A DNA stretch of 23,198 nucleotides, taken from positions 1 through 23,198 of the forward strand of contig DASRHK010000006.1 of assembly GCA_035650495.1 (NCBI GenBank), given 5' to 3'. The notes beneath the pieces were generated by a model, which saw only the letters and a list, made by a program, of their open reading frames with translations, ran no database searches and was not told where the DNA came from. The DNA is from DASRHK01 sp035650495 (GTDB lineage: Bacteria > Pseudomonadota > Gammaproteobacteria > Nevskiales > Nevskiaceae). This document shows, piece after piece, positions 1 through 7,532 of the stretch. Position numbers and translations under genes: made by a program. Every line of letters starts with the position of its first letter. Positions within the stretch are counted from its first letter, which is position 1.

Positions 1-828
1 GAACTGGTTGCCGTCGGTGCCTTCGTACGGATTGTCGTACTGCACGGTCGGCGCGCGGCGCAGGCGCTTGATGCCCGGCTCGTAGATCCAGGCGGCGCGG
101 CCTTCGGTGCCGGTGCCCATGCGCTCGTGCACGAGGATGAAGGTGCCGGCGAGCCGCGGCGGCGACAGCGTCTGCGACAGATAGCGCAGATACGGTCCGG
201 CGCCCTTGACCATCGGCGCGGGGTTGAGGTTGTTCGCGTAGAGGAACTGCACTTCCTCGAGGATCTTGGTCTGCTGGAAGCTGCCGCTCGGCTGCACGAT
301 GAGCTGGTTGTTGTAGCGGCGCACCGCGTTGCCGCGCCATTTCAGCTTGTGGTTCCACAGGATCTCGGCGCCGCTCTTGGGGAACGGGAAGGGGAAGCCT
401 TGCTTGCAGCCGTCGAGCTCGTCGGTGCCGATCAGCGTGCAGCTCTTGGCGTTCGCGCGCGTCGCGTCGTTGATGAAGATCGGGAACCGCACCGAGCGAT
501 GCGTGCGGTAGACGTTCATCTTGTAGGTGTCGAAGCGCTTCAACAGCTCCTTGTGGCCATCGGTGAGCTTGTCTGCGTACTGCGCGAAGTTCTCCCGGGT
601 GATGGTGAACAGCGGCTTCTCGGAGTCGTAGACGTCGTTCGACGGATACATGCCTTTCTGCGGGCCGCCGCCGGGATCGCCGCCGGTCCATTCGGGGATG
701 GTGCCGTCCTTGTTGCCGGCGCGCTCGGCGCCGATCGGCGTGAACTCCTGCGCGTGGGCGAGCGACGCGCAGCCGATTGCGAGAATGAAGCCGTAGATGC
801 GCCGCTGAGCGGCGTTCGAGATGTTCAT
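1..828 (-). CDS. DUF1329 family envelope protein (C-terminus cut off by window edge)
   Basis: The visible 276 codons start at ATG 828 and run open to base 1, so the protein is truncated by the window, not by mutation. It begins with a signal peptide (about residues 1-26, ending SLAHA before QEF), then FTPIGAERAGNKDGTIPEWTGG, the characteristic opening of DUF1329 proteins, which have a LolB-like fold and usually occur beside DUF1302 genes. Later family-like stretches include a YRTHRSVRFP segment and a WRGNAVRRYNNQL segment. Family members are predicted to be periplasmic or outer-membrane and recur in gene sets for steroid, alkane and terpene use; their biochemical role is not settled. It lies 24 bases downstream of the WS/DGAT gene on the same strand, so the two are probably co-transcribed. 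A G-rich run just upstream (about 835-840) could act as the ribosome binding site. Family assignment is confident; function is not. Confidence 0.88.
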   Translation of the reverse strand, partial: MNISNAAQRRIYGFILAIGCASLAHAQEFTPIGAERAGNKDGTIPEWTGGDPGGGPQKGMYPSNDVYDSEKPLFTITRENFAQYADKLTDGHKELLKRFDTYKMNVYRTHRSVRFPIFINDATRANAKSCTLIGTDELDGCKQGFPFPFPKSGAEILWNHKLKWRGNAVRRYNNQLIVQPSGSFQQTKILEEVQFLYANNLNPAPMVKGAGPYLRYLSQTLSPPRLAGTFILVHERMGTGTEGRAAWIYEPGIKRLRRAPTVQYDNPYEGTDGNQF

Positions 829-852
829 GACCAGCCCCCCGTGAAACTGTTT

Positions 853-2274
853 TTATTGTGCCGCTTTTCGACTTCGCTTGCGCCGCGGATTGGCGACCGG
901 CTGGCCCAGTCCCACGGCCGCTTCGAGCTCCGCGACGGCCTCGCCCGTGTAGACGGCGAGACGCTGCAGATGCGGGATCGCATCGCGACATCCCAGGAAG
1001 CCGACGGCGACGCGATCGCGATAGCCGACCAGCGTGATGTTGAGCGCGTAGCCGTCGAACAGGAAGGACACCGGATACATCGCTTCGAGCTCGGCGCCCA
1101 TCAGATAGAGCGGGTCCTTCGACAGCACCACGTTCGACGCGACGAAGTTGAAGAACGGCGGCAGCTTCGGCAGCACGCCGAGCATCTGGCCGATGATCAA
1201 TGGCGACAGCCCGAGCAAAGCGAATTGCGAGCGCGACGCGTCGGGCATCTCCATCACTTCCTGCTTGCTGCGCGTGGTGACGCGATTGATCAGCTCGATG
1301 CGCTCGCGCCCGTCGGCGAGCTCCGTCCCGACCGGCACGACGAATCCCGCGACGGCATTGCCGGGCTTGCCGTCCGGCCGCGGCAGCCCGACCGGCACCG
1401 ACGCGAGCAAGGATTTCTCCGGCAGCGCGTCGTGCTCGGTGAGATAGCGGCGGATCGCGCCGCCGCACAGCGCGAGCAGCGTGTCGTTCACGCTGACGTT
1501 CATCTTCTCGGCGATCGCCTTGATGCGGTTGAGGTCGAGGATCTGCGTGCCGAGGCGTCGCTGCTGCGACACCGGCACGTTGAACAGCGACCGCGGCGTC
1601 GACAGCGCCATCTTGGTCGAGCTGTCCTCGCCCTTGCTCATCTTCACCAGCGTCTTGACCAGCTCTTTCACGCCGCGCGCCTGCTCGGCAGCGGCTTTTG
1701 CCGGCTTCTTCAAGCGACCGAACAGCGAAGGCTTCTCGGTGGCATCGTCCCTCGGCTTCTGCGCGACGACCCAAGGGCCGGAGATGCGCTTGTCGCTGGG
1801 ATCGCGCGACAGCCACTTCTGCACCATCTTCATCGCGCCCATGCCGTCGATCGCGCAGTGATGCGCCTTGAAGTACAGCGCGAAGCGATTGTTCTCCAGG
1901 CCCTCGATGAGATGGCATTCCCACAGCGGCCGCGAGCGGTCCAGCGGATGCGAATGCATGCGCGCGATGAGCACGCCGAGCTCGCGCTCGCCGCCGGGAT
2001 AGGGCAGCGCCGAGTGGCGCGTGTGGTATTCCATGTCGACTTCGGTCTCTTCCCACGCCGGCGCGATGCGCGCCAGGTTGCCGCGCGCCAGCCGGAAGCC
2101 GAACGGCTCGGGCAGGAATGGCTTCTCGCGCATCTGCAGCAGCAGCGAGCGCACGAAATCCTTCGGGGCGCCGTCGGGGAGGCGGAACGTCATCAGCGCG
2201 CCGACGTGCATCGGCGTGCGCTTGGTCTCCATGCGCAGGAACGCGGCGTCGATCGGGCTGAGATACTTTTTCAT
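853..2274 (-). CDS. WS/DGAT family wax ester synthase / diacylglycerol O-acyltransferase
   Basis: This 473-residue protein has the usual WS/DGAT length. It opens with LSPIDAAFL, shows PLWE around residue 116, and carries the catalytic HHxxxDG motif as HHCAIDG at residues 138-144; a C-terminal half rich in conserved Asn/Pro segments follows. Family members transfer an acyl group from acyl-CoA to a fatty alcohol or diacylglycerol at the cytoplasmic membrane, making storage wax esters or triacylglycerol; some act on other alcohols. ATG 2274 is preceded by GAAGGAC, a good ribosome binding site. It is the first gene of a probable two-gene unit with the DUF1329 gene and is divergent from the DUF1302 gene. 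The close link to envelope proteins leaves open a role in modifying an imported alcohol or sterol rather than plain storage; that is inference. Confidence 0.9.
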   Translation of the reverse strand: MKKYLSPIDAAFLRMETKRTPMHVGALMTFRLPDGAPKDFVRSLLLQMREKPFLPEPFGFRLARGNLARIAPAWEETEVDMEYHTRHSALPYPGGERELGVLIARMHSHPLDRSRPLWECHLIEGLENNRFALYFKAHHCAIDGMGAMKMVQKWLSRDPSDKRISGPWVVAQKPRDDATEKPSLFGRLKKPAKAAAEQARGVKELVKTLVKMSKGEDSSTKMALSTPRSLFNVPVSQQRRLGTQILDLNRIKAIAEKMNVSVNDTLLALCGGAIRRYLTEHDALPEKSLLASVPVGLPRPDGKPGNAVAGFVVPVGTELADGRERIELINRVTTRSKQEVMEMPDASRSQFALLGLSPLIIGQMLGVLPKLPPFFNFVASNVVLSKDPLYLMGAELEAMYPVSFLFDGYALNITLVGYRDRVAVGFLGCRDAIPHLQRLAVYTGEAVAELEAAVGLGQPVANPRRKRSRKAAQ

Positions 2275-2381
2275 GGCGCCGTCCTTCGGGCTAATCAGTT
2301 CGGGTGAGGCTCTTGGCGGCCTGCAACCCTACGGTACGCCAGAGTAATTCAAAAAACGCAGCGCTGGAGAGGAGAGGCTCA
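2275..2381. promoter_or_regulatory. Divergent intergenic region between the WS/DGAT and DUF1302 genes
   Basis: The 107 bases between the two divergent starts must hold both promoters. On the plus strand a strong ribosome binding site, GGAGAGGAGAGG at 2366-2377, lies 4-7 bases before ATG 2382 and argues against an upstream in-frame start at 2304. On the minus strand GAAGGAC precedes ATG 2274. A weak TGCAAC (2322-2327), 17-base spacer, TAATTC (2345-2350) pair could be the plus-strand promoter, but it matches consensus poorly. Confidence 0.35.
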
Positions 2382-4337
2382 ATGATTCGGTTCCGACACG
2401 GCTTGGCTGCCGTCGCCGCCGGCTTCTGCGCCAGCGCGTCCGCGCACAACTTCGATCTGCCGCTCGGCTTCGAGGGCGAGTGGAAGCTCACCGGCAATTA
2501 CGCGGTCGCGGTGCGCACGAAGAATCCGTCGCCCGACCTCATCGACGGCGAGGTCGATCCGCTCAACGTCGATCTCTCCGCCGAGGCCGTGCAGAACGGC
2601 CAGGCGTTCGGCCACACCGGCCTGCCGACGACGATGAACTTCGACGACGGCGACCGCAACTTCCGCAAGTGGAGCCTCGTCCACAACCGGCTGTCGCTGT
2701 TCGGCGAGTTCCAGCTGCGCAGCGAGCACATCGGTGGCGTCGTCAGCGGCGACGCCTTTTACGACCAGGCCTATCACCGGACCAATCGCAACGATTCGCC
2801 GGAGACGATCAACAAGCTCGAAGGCCCGAACAACGAGTTCAACGAGCCTGCGCGCTTCTTCGACGGCGGCTTCCGCGCGCGATTGCTGGAAGCCTACGCA
2901 TATACCGATTGGAACCTGTTCGACGAGATGCCGCTCGACGTGCGCGTCGGCCAGCACGTCGCCGCGTGGGGCGAGAGCCTCTTCCTCTCCGGCATCATGC
3001 TCGCGCAGGGCCGTGCCGACGCGACGCGCGCGTACGTGCCGGGCGCGGAGATCAAGGAGATCCTCCTGCCGGTGAACCAGGTCAGCGCGTCGTTCGCGCC
3101 GATCCCGGAAATCAACCTGCTCGGCTACTACCATCTCGAATTCAGGCCGACGGAGATCTTCCCGATCGGCGATTTCCTCGCGGTGCAGGATCTGGTCGGC
3201 CCCGGCGGCGAGTTCACTTACGGATCGGTGAATCCGCTCTACTTCGACGGCTGCCCCGGCGTGATCAGCAGCATCCTCGGACAGGTGCTCGGCCCCGCGG
3301 GCTTGCAGGACCTCGCGCTGCAGGCGGGCGGATCGGTCGAGCAGCTTTGCCACCTCAACGGCATCGGCGGCCCGGTCGCGAATGCGCCGCCGTACATCCT
3401 CGTCTACCGCAAGGGCGATATCCGTCCGTCGTCGAGCGGCGGCCAATGGGGCACCGGCATGAAGTGGCAGGTCACGCCGGTCACCAACATCGGCTTCTAC
3501 TATCTGCGCTACGACGACACCAATCCGAGCGTGACGCTCGACATGGGCTACGCGCCGATCGGCAGCCTCGGCGGCCAGCAGCTGACGACCAGCCTGTTCA
3601 ATCAGGTCGTGCCGATCTACTACCACGTCACCTACGCGAGCGGCATTCACCTGATGGGCACGAGCTTCTCGACCGTGCTCGGACCGTTCAACGTGGCAGG
3701 CGAGGTGCTGTATCGCGACAACGTGCCGACCAGCGCGCGCGCCTACGTCTCGCAGGAGCTCTCGCCCTGGGGCACGCGTGGCCGCATCGGCCAGATGCTG
3801 CTGTCCGGCATCTTCGTCGGCAATCCGAAATTCATCTACGACGATTTCATCTTCGTCGGCGAGGCCGGCTGGTTCCATCTGTTCGGCATGGATCCGATCC
3901 AGAACCCGGGCTGTCCCGCAAACACGCCGGTTCCGGGCGGGCCGAACCTCACGCCCGCGAGCTGCGGCGTGCAGCCGGTCGGCGGCGGCGTCGTGCCGTT
4001 CTACGATCGCGATTCGGTCGGCTTCCAGTTCCTCGCCTTCGCGGACATCCACAACATCTTTTCCGGCTGGGACATGAAGAACCAGATTGCCTACGGCGAG
4101 ATCACTCACGGCACGCCGTCGCTGACCGCGGCGTTCGGCGCGCTCTACGCGCAGGGCGATCGGCGGCTGGGCCTGTCGTGCGTGTTCACGTATCTGCAGA
4201 ATCTCGAGCTGGGCGCGTCGTACAACTTCTTCTTTGGAAGTCCGAGCGCGAACTTGAACGAAAGCACGCTGCAGCTGAGATCGCATCCGTACGCCGATCG
4301 CGATTACGCCTCGATCAACATCAAATACAATTTCTGA
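2382..4337 (+). CDS. DUF1302 family outer-membrane protein
   Basis: The 651-residue product starts with a signal peptide (about residues 1-21, ending ASASA before HNFDLP). Family hallmarks follow: a VRVGQHVAAWGES segment, then a PGAEIKEILLPV segment, which match the conserved core of DUF1302. The end KYNF, with a terminal Phe after beta-strand-like alternation, fits a protein assembled in the outer membrane. DUF1302 proteins are predicted beta-rich envelope proteins co-occurring with DUF1329 in hydrocarbon, terpene and steroid degraders, where they may move hydrophobic substrates; this is association, not proven biochemistry. ATG 2382 was chosen because the strong ribosome binding site sits just before it and the signal peptide starts there; the open frame continues upstream to 2304 without a comparable site. 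It is divergent from WS/DGAT and followed by a terminator. Confidence 0.88.
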   Translation: MIRFRHGLAAVAAGFCASASAHNFDLPLGFEGEWKLTGNYAVAVRTKNPSPDLIDGEVDPLNVDLSAEAVQNGQAFGHTGLPTTMNFDDGDRNFRKWSLVHNRLSLFGEFQLRSEHIGGVVSGDAFYDQAYHRTNRNDSPETINKLEGPNNEFNEPARFFDGGFRARLLEAYAYTDWNLFDEMPLDVRVGQHVAAWGESLFLSGIMLAQGRADATRAYVPGAEIKEILLPVNQVSASFAPIPEINLLGYYHLEFRPTEIFPIGDFLAVQDLVGPGGEFTYGSVNPLYFDGCPGVISSILGQVLGPAGLQDLALQAGGSVEQLCHLNGIGGPVANAPPYILVYRKGDIRPSSSGGQWGTGMKWQVTPVTNIGFYYLRYDDTNPSVTLDMGYAPIGSLGGQQLTTSLFNQVVPIYYHVTYASGIHLMGTSFSTVLGPFNVAGEVLYRDNVPTSARAYVSQELSPWGTRGRIGQMLLSGIFVGNPKFIYDDFIFVGEAGWFHLFGMDPIQNPGCPANTPVPGGPNLTPASCGVQPVGGGVVPFYDRDSVGFQFLAFADIHNIFSGWDMKNQIAYGEITHGTPSLTAAFGALYAQGDRRLGLSCVFTYLQNLELGASYNFFFGSPSANLNESTLQLRSHPYADRDYASINIKYNF

Positions 4338-4339
4338 GT

Positions 4340-4359
4340 CGCGGCTTCGATAAGCCGCG
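4340..4359 (+). repeat. Perfect 8-bp inverted repeat just after the DUF1302 stop
   Basis: CGCGGCTT and AAGCCGCG enclose a CGAT loop at 4348-4351, starting three bases after the stop codon. No T-run follows, so on its own it would be an mRNA-stabilising 3' hairpin rather than a terminator. The GGCTTCGAT piece recurs 20 bases later (4363-4371). Confidence 0.5.
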
Positions 4360-4372
4360 GGTGGCTTCGATC

Positions 4373-4414
4373 GGCGAATTCGAGCCGACGTCGCTCAATT
4401 CGCCATTTTCTTGT
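4373..4414 (+). terminator. Rho-independent terminator of the DUF1302 gene
   Basis: GGCGAATT (4373-4380) pairs perfectly with AATTCGCC (4397-4404). Inside it GAGC (4382-4385) pairs with GCTC (4393-4396), giving a longer stem with one bulge. The T-rich tail ATTTTCTTGTT follows at once. It lies 36 bases after the DUF1302 stop and before the next plus-strand gene, so it should separate the two transcripts. Confidence 0.65.
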
Positions 4415-4434
4415 TCGTAGCAGAACCAGCGAAC

Positions 4435-4456
4435 TAGGCGACGCGGGCGTCGCCTA
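4435..4456. promoter_or_regulatory. Perfect 10-bp palindrome, candidate operator for the reductase-MarR gene
   Basis: TAGGCGACGC and GCGTCGCCTA flank a two-base GG centre. The dyad ends 11 bases before a TAAAAT hexamer and 24 bases before ATG 4481, so it covers the expected -35 region. That position and symmetry suit a dimeric repressor such as MarR or TetR. A hairpin role is possible but no T-run follows. Confidence 0.5.
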
Positions 4457-4467
4457 ATTCGCGGGCG

Positions 4468-4473
4468 TAAAAT
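4468..4473 (+). promoter_or_regulatory. Probable -10 box (TAAAAT) giving a near-leaderless transcript
   Basis: TAAAAT is the most AT-rich hexamer in the gap and lies seven bases before ATG 4481. A start site at the normal distance would fall at or next to the ATG. No Shine-Dalgarno sequence is present between them, which agrees with leaderless translation. No clear -35 box is visible 17 bases upstream, where the palindrome lies instead. Confidence 0.4.
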
Positions 4474-4480
4474 TCAAAGC

Positions 4481-5506
4481 ATGAGCACTCCGGGGATCGA
4501 CGCGAGCGAGTTCAGAAAAGCGCTGGGTGCGTTTGCGACGGGCGTGACCATCATCACGACGCGCGCTCAGGACGGCACGTCGCTCGGCCTCACGTGCAAC
4601 AGCTTCAACTCCGTTTCATTGAACCCGCCGCTCGTCCTCTGGAGCCTCGCCGAGAACGCACTCTCGCTTCCGGTCTTCCGTGCCGCGAAGCATTGGGCGG
4701 TCCACGTTCTCGCCTCCGACCAGGATCAACTCTCCGCGCGCTTCGCCAAGCGCGGCGTCGACAAATTTGCAGGGCTCGAGCTCGACACCGGCGTCGGTGA
4801 CATTCCTTTGCTTCGCGGCTGCACGGCGCGCTTCCAGTGCGAGACTGCGTTCGAGTATCAGGGCGGCGATCACGTCATCTTCGTCGGCAAGGTGCTCGCG
4901 TTCGATCGCAGCGAGCGCGCGCCGCTCGTGTTCCATGGCGGACGCTATGCGCATGCGGCCAAGCGCGATCCTTCCGCCGAGCTCACCGGCGCGAGCGATC
5001 TCGCGGGCAGCTTCAACGAGGATTTCCTCGGCTACCTGCTCGGGCGCGGCCATTTCCAGTTCTTCCGGCAGATCCGACCGCATCTGCAGAAAGAGAATCT
5101 GAGCGAAGAGGAGTTCTACGTGCTCTCGACGCTCACGCTCAAGCGCAGCATGAGCGCGTCCGAGCTCGACGCGGCGATGAAAGGCGTGCTCGACGAGCGG
5201 GCGACCGGGGCGATCCATTCGCTCATCACGCGCGGTCTCGCACGCGAAGCCCCGGTCGTCGCCGAGGCGGACTGGACGGAGTACGAGCTTACCGACGCAG
5301 GCCGTGCTGCGGCGCTGCGCTTGATCTCAGCCGCGAAGGCGGTGGAATCGCAGCTCGTCGAGCATCTCGGTGCCGGCGAGAGCGCGGCGCTGAAGTCCCT
5401 GCTGCATCGATTGCTCTCGACGCTCGATCCGGCGGCCGTTGCGCTGTGGGGCAGCCATCGCGGCCGCAAGCCGGTGAAGACCTCAGGCAGCGGCTGGTTC
5501 GAGTAG
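4481..5506 (+). CDS. Flavin reductase with C-terminal MarR-type domain (C1-HPAH-like)
   Basis: The 341-residue protein has two parts. Residues about 10-165 are a flavin-reductase FMN-binding domain: FRKALGAFATGVTIITT at the start, a CNSFNSVSLNPPLVLW segment, and GDHVIFVGKV at 129-138. Residues about 176-315 form a MarR-like winged helix, with LSEEEFYVLSTL and YELTDAGR as typical pieces. The same architecture is known for the reductase (C1) of p-hydroxyphenylacetate hydroxylase of Acinetobacter baumannii, where the MarR-like part binds the aromatic substrate and releases autoinhibition. By analogy this enzyme would use NAD(P)H to supply reduced flavin to a two-component monooxygenase, tuned by substrate. 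No oxygenase partner is in the window. The gene has its own terminator-bounded promoter region and converges with the cyclase gene, 16 bases apart. Fold confident; substrate unknown. Confidence 0.88.
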   Translation: MSTPGIDASEFRKALGAFATGVTIITTRAQDGTSLGLTCNSFNSVSLNPPLVLWSLAENALSLPVFRAAKHWAVHVLASDQDQLSARFAKRGVDKFAGLELDTGVGDIPLLRGCTARFQCETAFEYQGGDHVIFVGKVLAFDRSERAPLVFHGGRYAHAAKRDPSAELTGASDLAGSFNEDFLGYLLGRGHFQFFRQIRPHLQKENLSEEEFYVLSTLTLKRSMSASELDAAMKGVLDERATGAIHSLITRGLAREAPVVAEADWTEYELTDAGRAAALRLISAAKAVESQLVEHLGAGESAALKSLLHRLLSTLDPAAVALWGSHRGRKPVKTSGSGWFE

Positions 5507-5522
5507 GAAGCGGCTCCGCGCG

Positions 5523-6341
5523 TTACGCCGCGACGGCGTGCACGCGCACCGGCTGGCCGAATCCCTTCAGCGCGGCCTCGCCGAGATCGTGGAAGCGCAA
5601 TCCCTTGCCGACGCACAGCTCCACCACCGCGGTGGAGACGAGGACCTGCTCGGGCTGCGCGTGCGAGCACAGTCGCGCGGCGAGATTGACCGTCGTGCCG
5701 AAGAAATCGCCCTGATGCTCGACCGGCTCGCCAGCCGCGGCGCCGATGCGCACGCGCAAGGCGTGCGCCAGCTGCGACGGATCCGCCGCGAGCTCGCGCT
5801 GGATGCGCTGTGCGCACTTGACCGCGCTCACCGCCGAGATGAAGGACGCCATGATGCCGTCGCCGGTGTGCTTGATCTCGCGGCCGCCGAGCGCGACCAG
5901 CGCTTCGCGAACGATCCGATCGTGCACCTTGATGAACTCGACGACCGCGTCGTCCCCGATCTCTTCGATGGTCGCCGTGGAGTCGACGATGTCGGTGAAG
6001 ACGATCGTGCGGATGGCGGTATCGAGGCCGCCGCCATTCGGAAGCACGGCCGCGCCGTCGGGATTGATCGAGCCGCCGCCCATGAAGCCCTCGGCGACGT
6101 CGGGCTCGACCTGGATGACCCGCCCAGGAGCCAGCCCGTGCGCTTCCATGTGGACCAGGCGCGCCGATTCCTCGTCGGGAGCATCGGCGAGGCAGAACAC
6201 CTTGCCGCAGCTCTCGTTGACCCAGTACTTGAGGTAGTTGACGCCGTGGCGATCCTGCACGGCCATGTCGAGCTTGTGCGCCTTCGCCACGTCCTCGGCC
6301 TTCACGCCCTTGAGCTCGTGCACGTCGATGTATAGCGGCAT
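5523..6341 (-). CDS. DUF4242 domain fused to class III adenylate cyclase
   Basis: ATG 6341, preceded by AGGGAG, gives 272 residues. Residues 1-80 match DUF4242, the small ferredoxin-like family that includes the nickel-binding SCO4226: MPLYIDVHELKG, then NYLKYWV and KVFCLADAPD, then EAHGL. A short Gly-rich linker (about 84-105) leads to a class III cyclase domain at 110-265. Its active site looks complete: metal ligands D117 (FTDI) and D161 (TGDGI), 44 residues apart as expected; purine-selecting K157 and D212; transition-state N219 and R223 in VNLAARL. The Lys/Asp pair predicts ATP as substrate, hence cAMP. It is cytoplasmic, with no membrane segment. The frame stays open upstream to 7490, but that part is antisense to the DUF2332 gene and lacks homology. 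Divergent from DUF2332, convergent with the reductase gene. Confidence 0.9.
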   Translation of the reverse strand: MPLYIDVHELKGVKAEDVAKAHKLDMAVQDRHGVNYLKYWVNESCGKVFCLADAPDEESARLVHMEAHGLAPGRVIQVEPDVAEGFMGGGSINPDGAAVLPNGGGLDTAIRTIVFTDIVDSTATIEEIGDDAVVEFIKVHDRIVREALVALGGREIKHTGDGIMASFISAVSAVKCAQRIQRELAADPSQLAHALRVRIGAAAGEPVEHQGDFFGTTVNLAARLCSHAQPEQVLVSTAVVELCVGKGLRFHDLGEAALKGFGQPVRVHAVAA

Positions 6342-6476
6342 GGGCTGCTCCCTGCGTACGAGTTGGCCGGAGTGTAATCGAGGCGCGGCCCGTTTTCTGC
6401 CAACGGGCGCACATATCGCCGGGCGGCAACAGGGCGTTTCCCGAACGGAGCGGCCATCGGCGCTAGCCTCTGGACC
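6342..6476. promoter_or_regulatory. Divergent intergenic region between the cyclase and DUF2332 genes
   Basis: These 135 bases hold both promoters. TAGCCT (6464-6469) stands seven bases before ATG 6477, with no Shine-Dalgarno sequence in between, so the DUF2332 transcript may be leaderless. On the minus strand AGGGAG (about 6347-6352) is the cyclase ribosome binding site. CCCGTTTTCTGCCAACGGG at 6389-6407 is an imperfect dyad (CCCGTT/AACGGG) of possible regulatory use. Confidence 0.35.
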
Positions 6477-7514
6477 ATGAGCGAAAAAGTCCGCAACGCG
6501 TTTCGCGATCAGATCCGCTTCTGCGATCAGCTCGGCTCGCCGTTCACGGCGCGCGTCTGCCGCTCGTGTCTCGATGCGCTGGACGGTGGAAGTCCGATCG
6601 CACGCGCGATCGTCGACTGGCCCGGCGATCCTTCCGCGCACGCCGATTCGCTGCCGCTGCGCGTAGCCGGCGCGTTGCACCATCTGGCCCGTAGCGGCGG
6701 GTCGGCTGCACTGCGGGCCGCGTATCCGCCGAATCGCGTCGACGACGATGCGCTGCGATCGGTGGTCGCCGAAGCGTTCCGCGAGCGCGAAGAGATCATC
6801 CGCGCGTACCTCGCATCGCCGCCGCAGACCAACGAAGTCATGCGATCCGCGGCGCTGCTCCCGGGAATGCTGACCATCGCGCAGCGGACGCAGCTGCCGC
6901 TCGAGCTGTACGAGATCGGCTCGAGCGCTGGACTGAACTTGATCCTCGATCGCTATCGCTACGAATTCGGTAGCGCGCGCTGGGGCGATCCGCGAGCGTC
7001 GCTGCTGATCAAGCCGGAATGGCGCGGTGGCGCGCCGCCGGTCGAGGCGCCGCTGCAGGTCGTCGCGCGCAACGGCGTCGATCTCAACCCGATTGCCTTG
7101 CGCGATCCCGCTGCGCGCGAGCGCTTGCTGTCCTACGTCTGGCCAGACCAGGTCGAGCGATTGCAGCGTCTGGAGCAGGCGATCGCGATTTGGCTTCGCG
7201 ATCCCCCGGGCATCGTGCGTGCAGATGCAGCGCAGTGGCTCGAGCGATCCGGCATCGCGAAGGCGACACCGGGCGTCACCCGCGTGCTCTTCCATTCCGT
7301 GACCTGGAGCTATCTGTCGCAGACGACGAAGCAGGCGATCGTCGAGCTTCTTCAGCGCGCCGGCGAGCAGGCAACGCAGTCCGCGCCGCTCGCGTGGCTG
7401 CGCTTCGAGCTCACGCAAAAGGCTTCCGAGCTCCGGCTCAGCACCTGGCCGGGAACGCAGGACGAGCTGCTCGCCACCGGCCATCCGCACGGCACGCTGG
7501 TGAACTGGGCATAA
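6477..7514 (+). CDS. DUF2332 domain-containing protein
   Basis: The 345-residue product matches DUF2332 over its whole length. Visible family pieces are FRDQIRFCDQLGSPFTARVC at the N-terminus, an NEVMRSAALLPGML segment near residue 120, and ELYEIGSSAGLNLILDRY, which is the best-conserved block and resembles a glycine-containing nucleotide or SAM-binding loop. A C-terminal FHSVTWSYLSQTTKQAI block follows. No biochemical function is established for this family that I can name; a methyltransferase-like fold is suggested by the EIGSSAGLNL loop but this is inference. No signal peptide or membrane segment is seen. ATG 6477 has no good ribosome binding site and lies seven bases after TAGCCT. The next gene, the TonB receptor, begins 79 bases later on the same strand. 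Confidence 0.85.
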   Translation: MSEKVRNAFRDQIRFCDQLGSPFTARVCRSCLDALDGGSPIARAIVDWPGDPSAHADSLPLRVAGALHHLARSGGSAALRAAYPPNRVDDDALRSVVAEAFREREEIIRAYLASPPQTNEVMRSAALLPGMLTIAQRTQLPLELYEIGSSAGLNLILDRYRYEFGSARWGDPRASLLIKPEWRGGAPPVEAPLQVVARNGVDLNPIALRDPAARERLLSYVWPDQVERLQRLEQAIAIWLRDPPGIVRADAAQWLERSGIAKATPGVTRVLFHSVTWSYLSQTTKQAIVELLQRAGEQATQSAPLAWLRFELTQKASELRLSTWPGTQDELLATGHPHGTLVNWA

Positions 7515-7532
7515 GTTCCGATCAAAAGATTA

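Noticed and set aside
127..2307. 726-codon plus-strand open frame across the DUF1329 and WS/DGAT genes
   Set aside because: It is antisense to two well-supported genes, is rich in Arg, Ala, Glu and Leu with no domain, and is explained by GC-rich codon bias on the opposite strand.
2379..4286. 635-codon minus-strand frame and 646-codon plus-strand frame over the DUF1302 gene
   Set aside because: Both are low-complexity Arg/Ala-rich shadows without domain or ribosome binding site; DUF1302 motifs lie in the other frame.
6342..7490. N-terminal extension of the cyclase to 655 residues
   Set aside because: The extra part is antisense to the DUF2332 gene, lacks homology, and the ribosome binding site and DUF4242 start lie at 6341.
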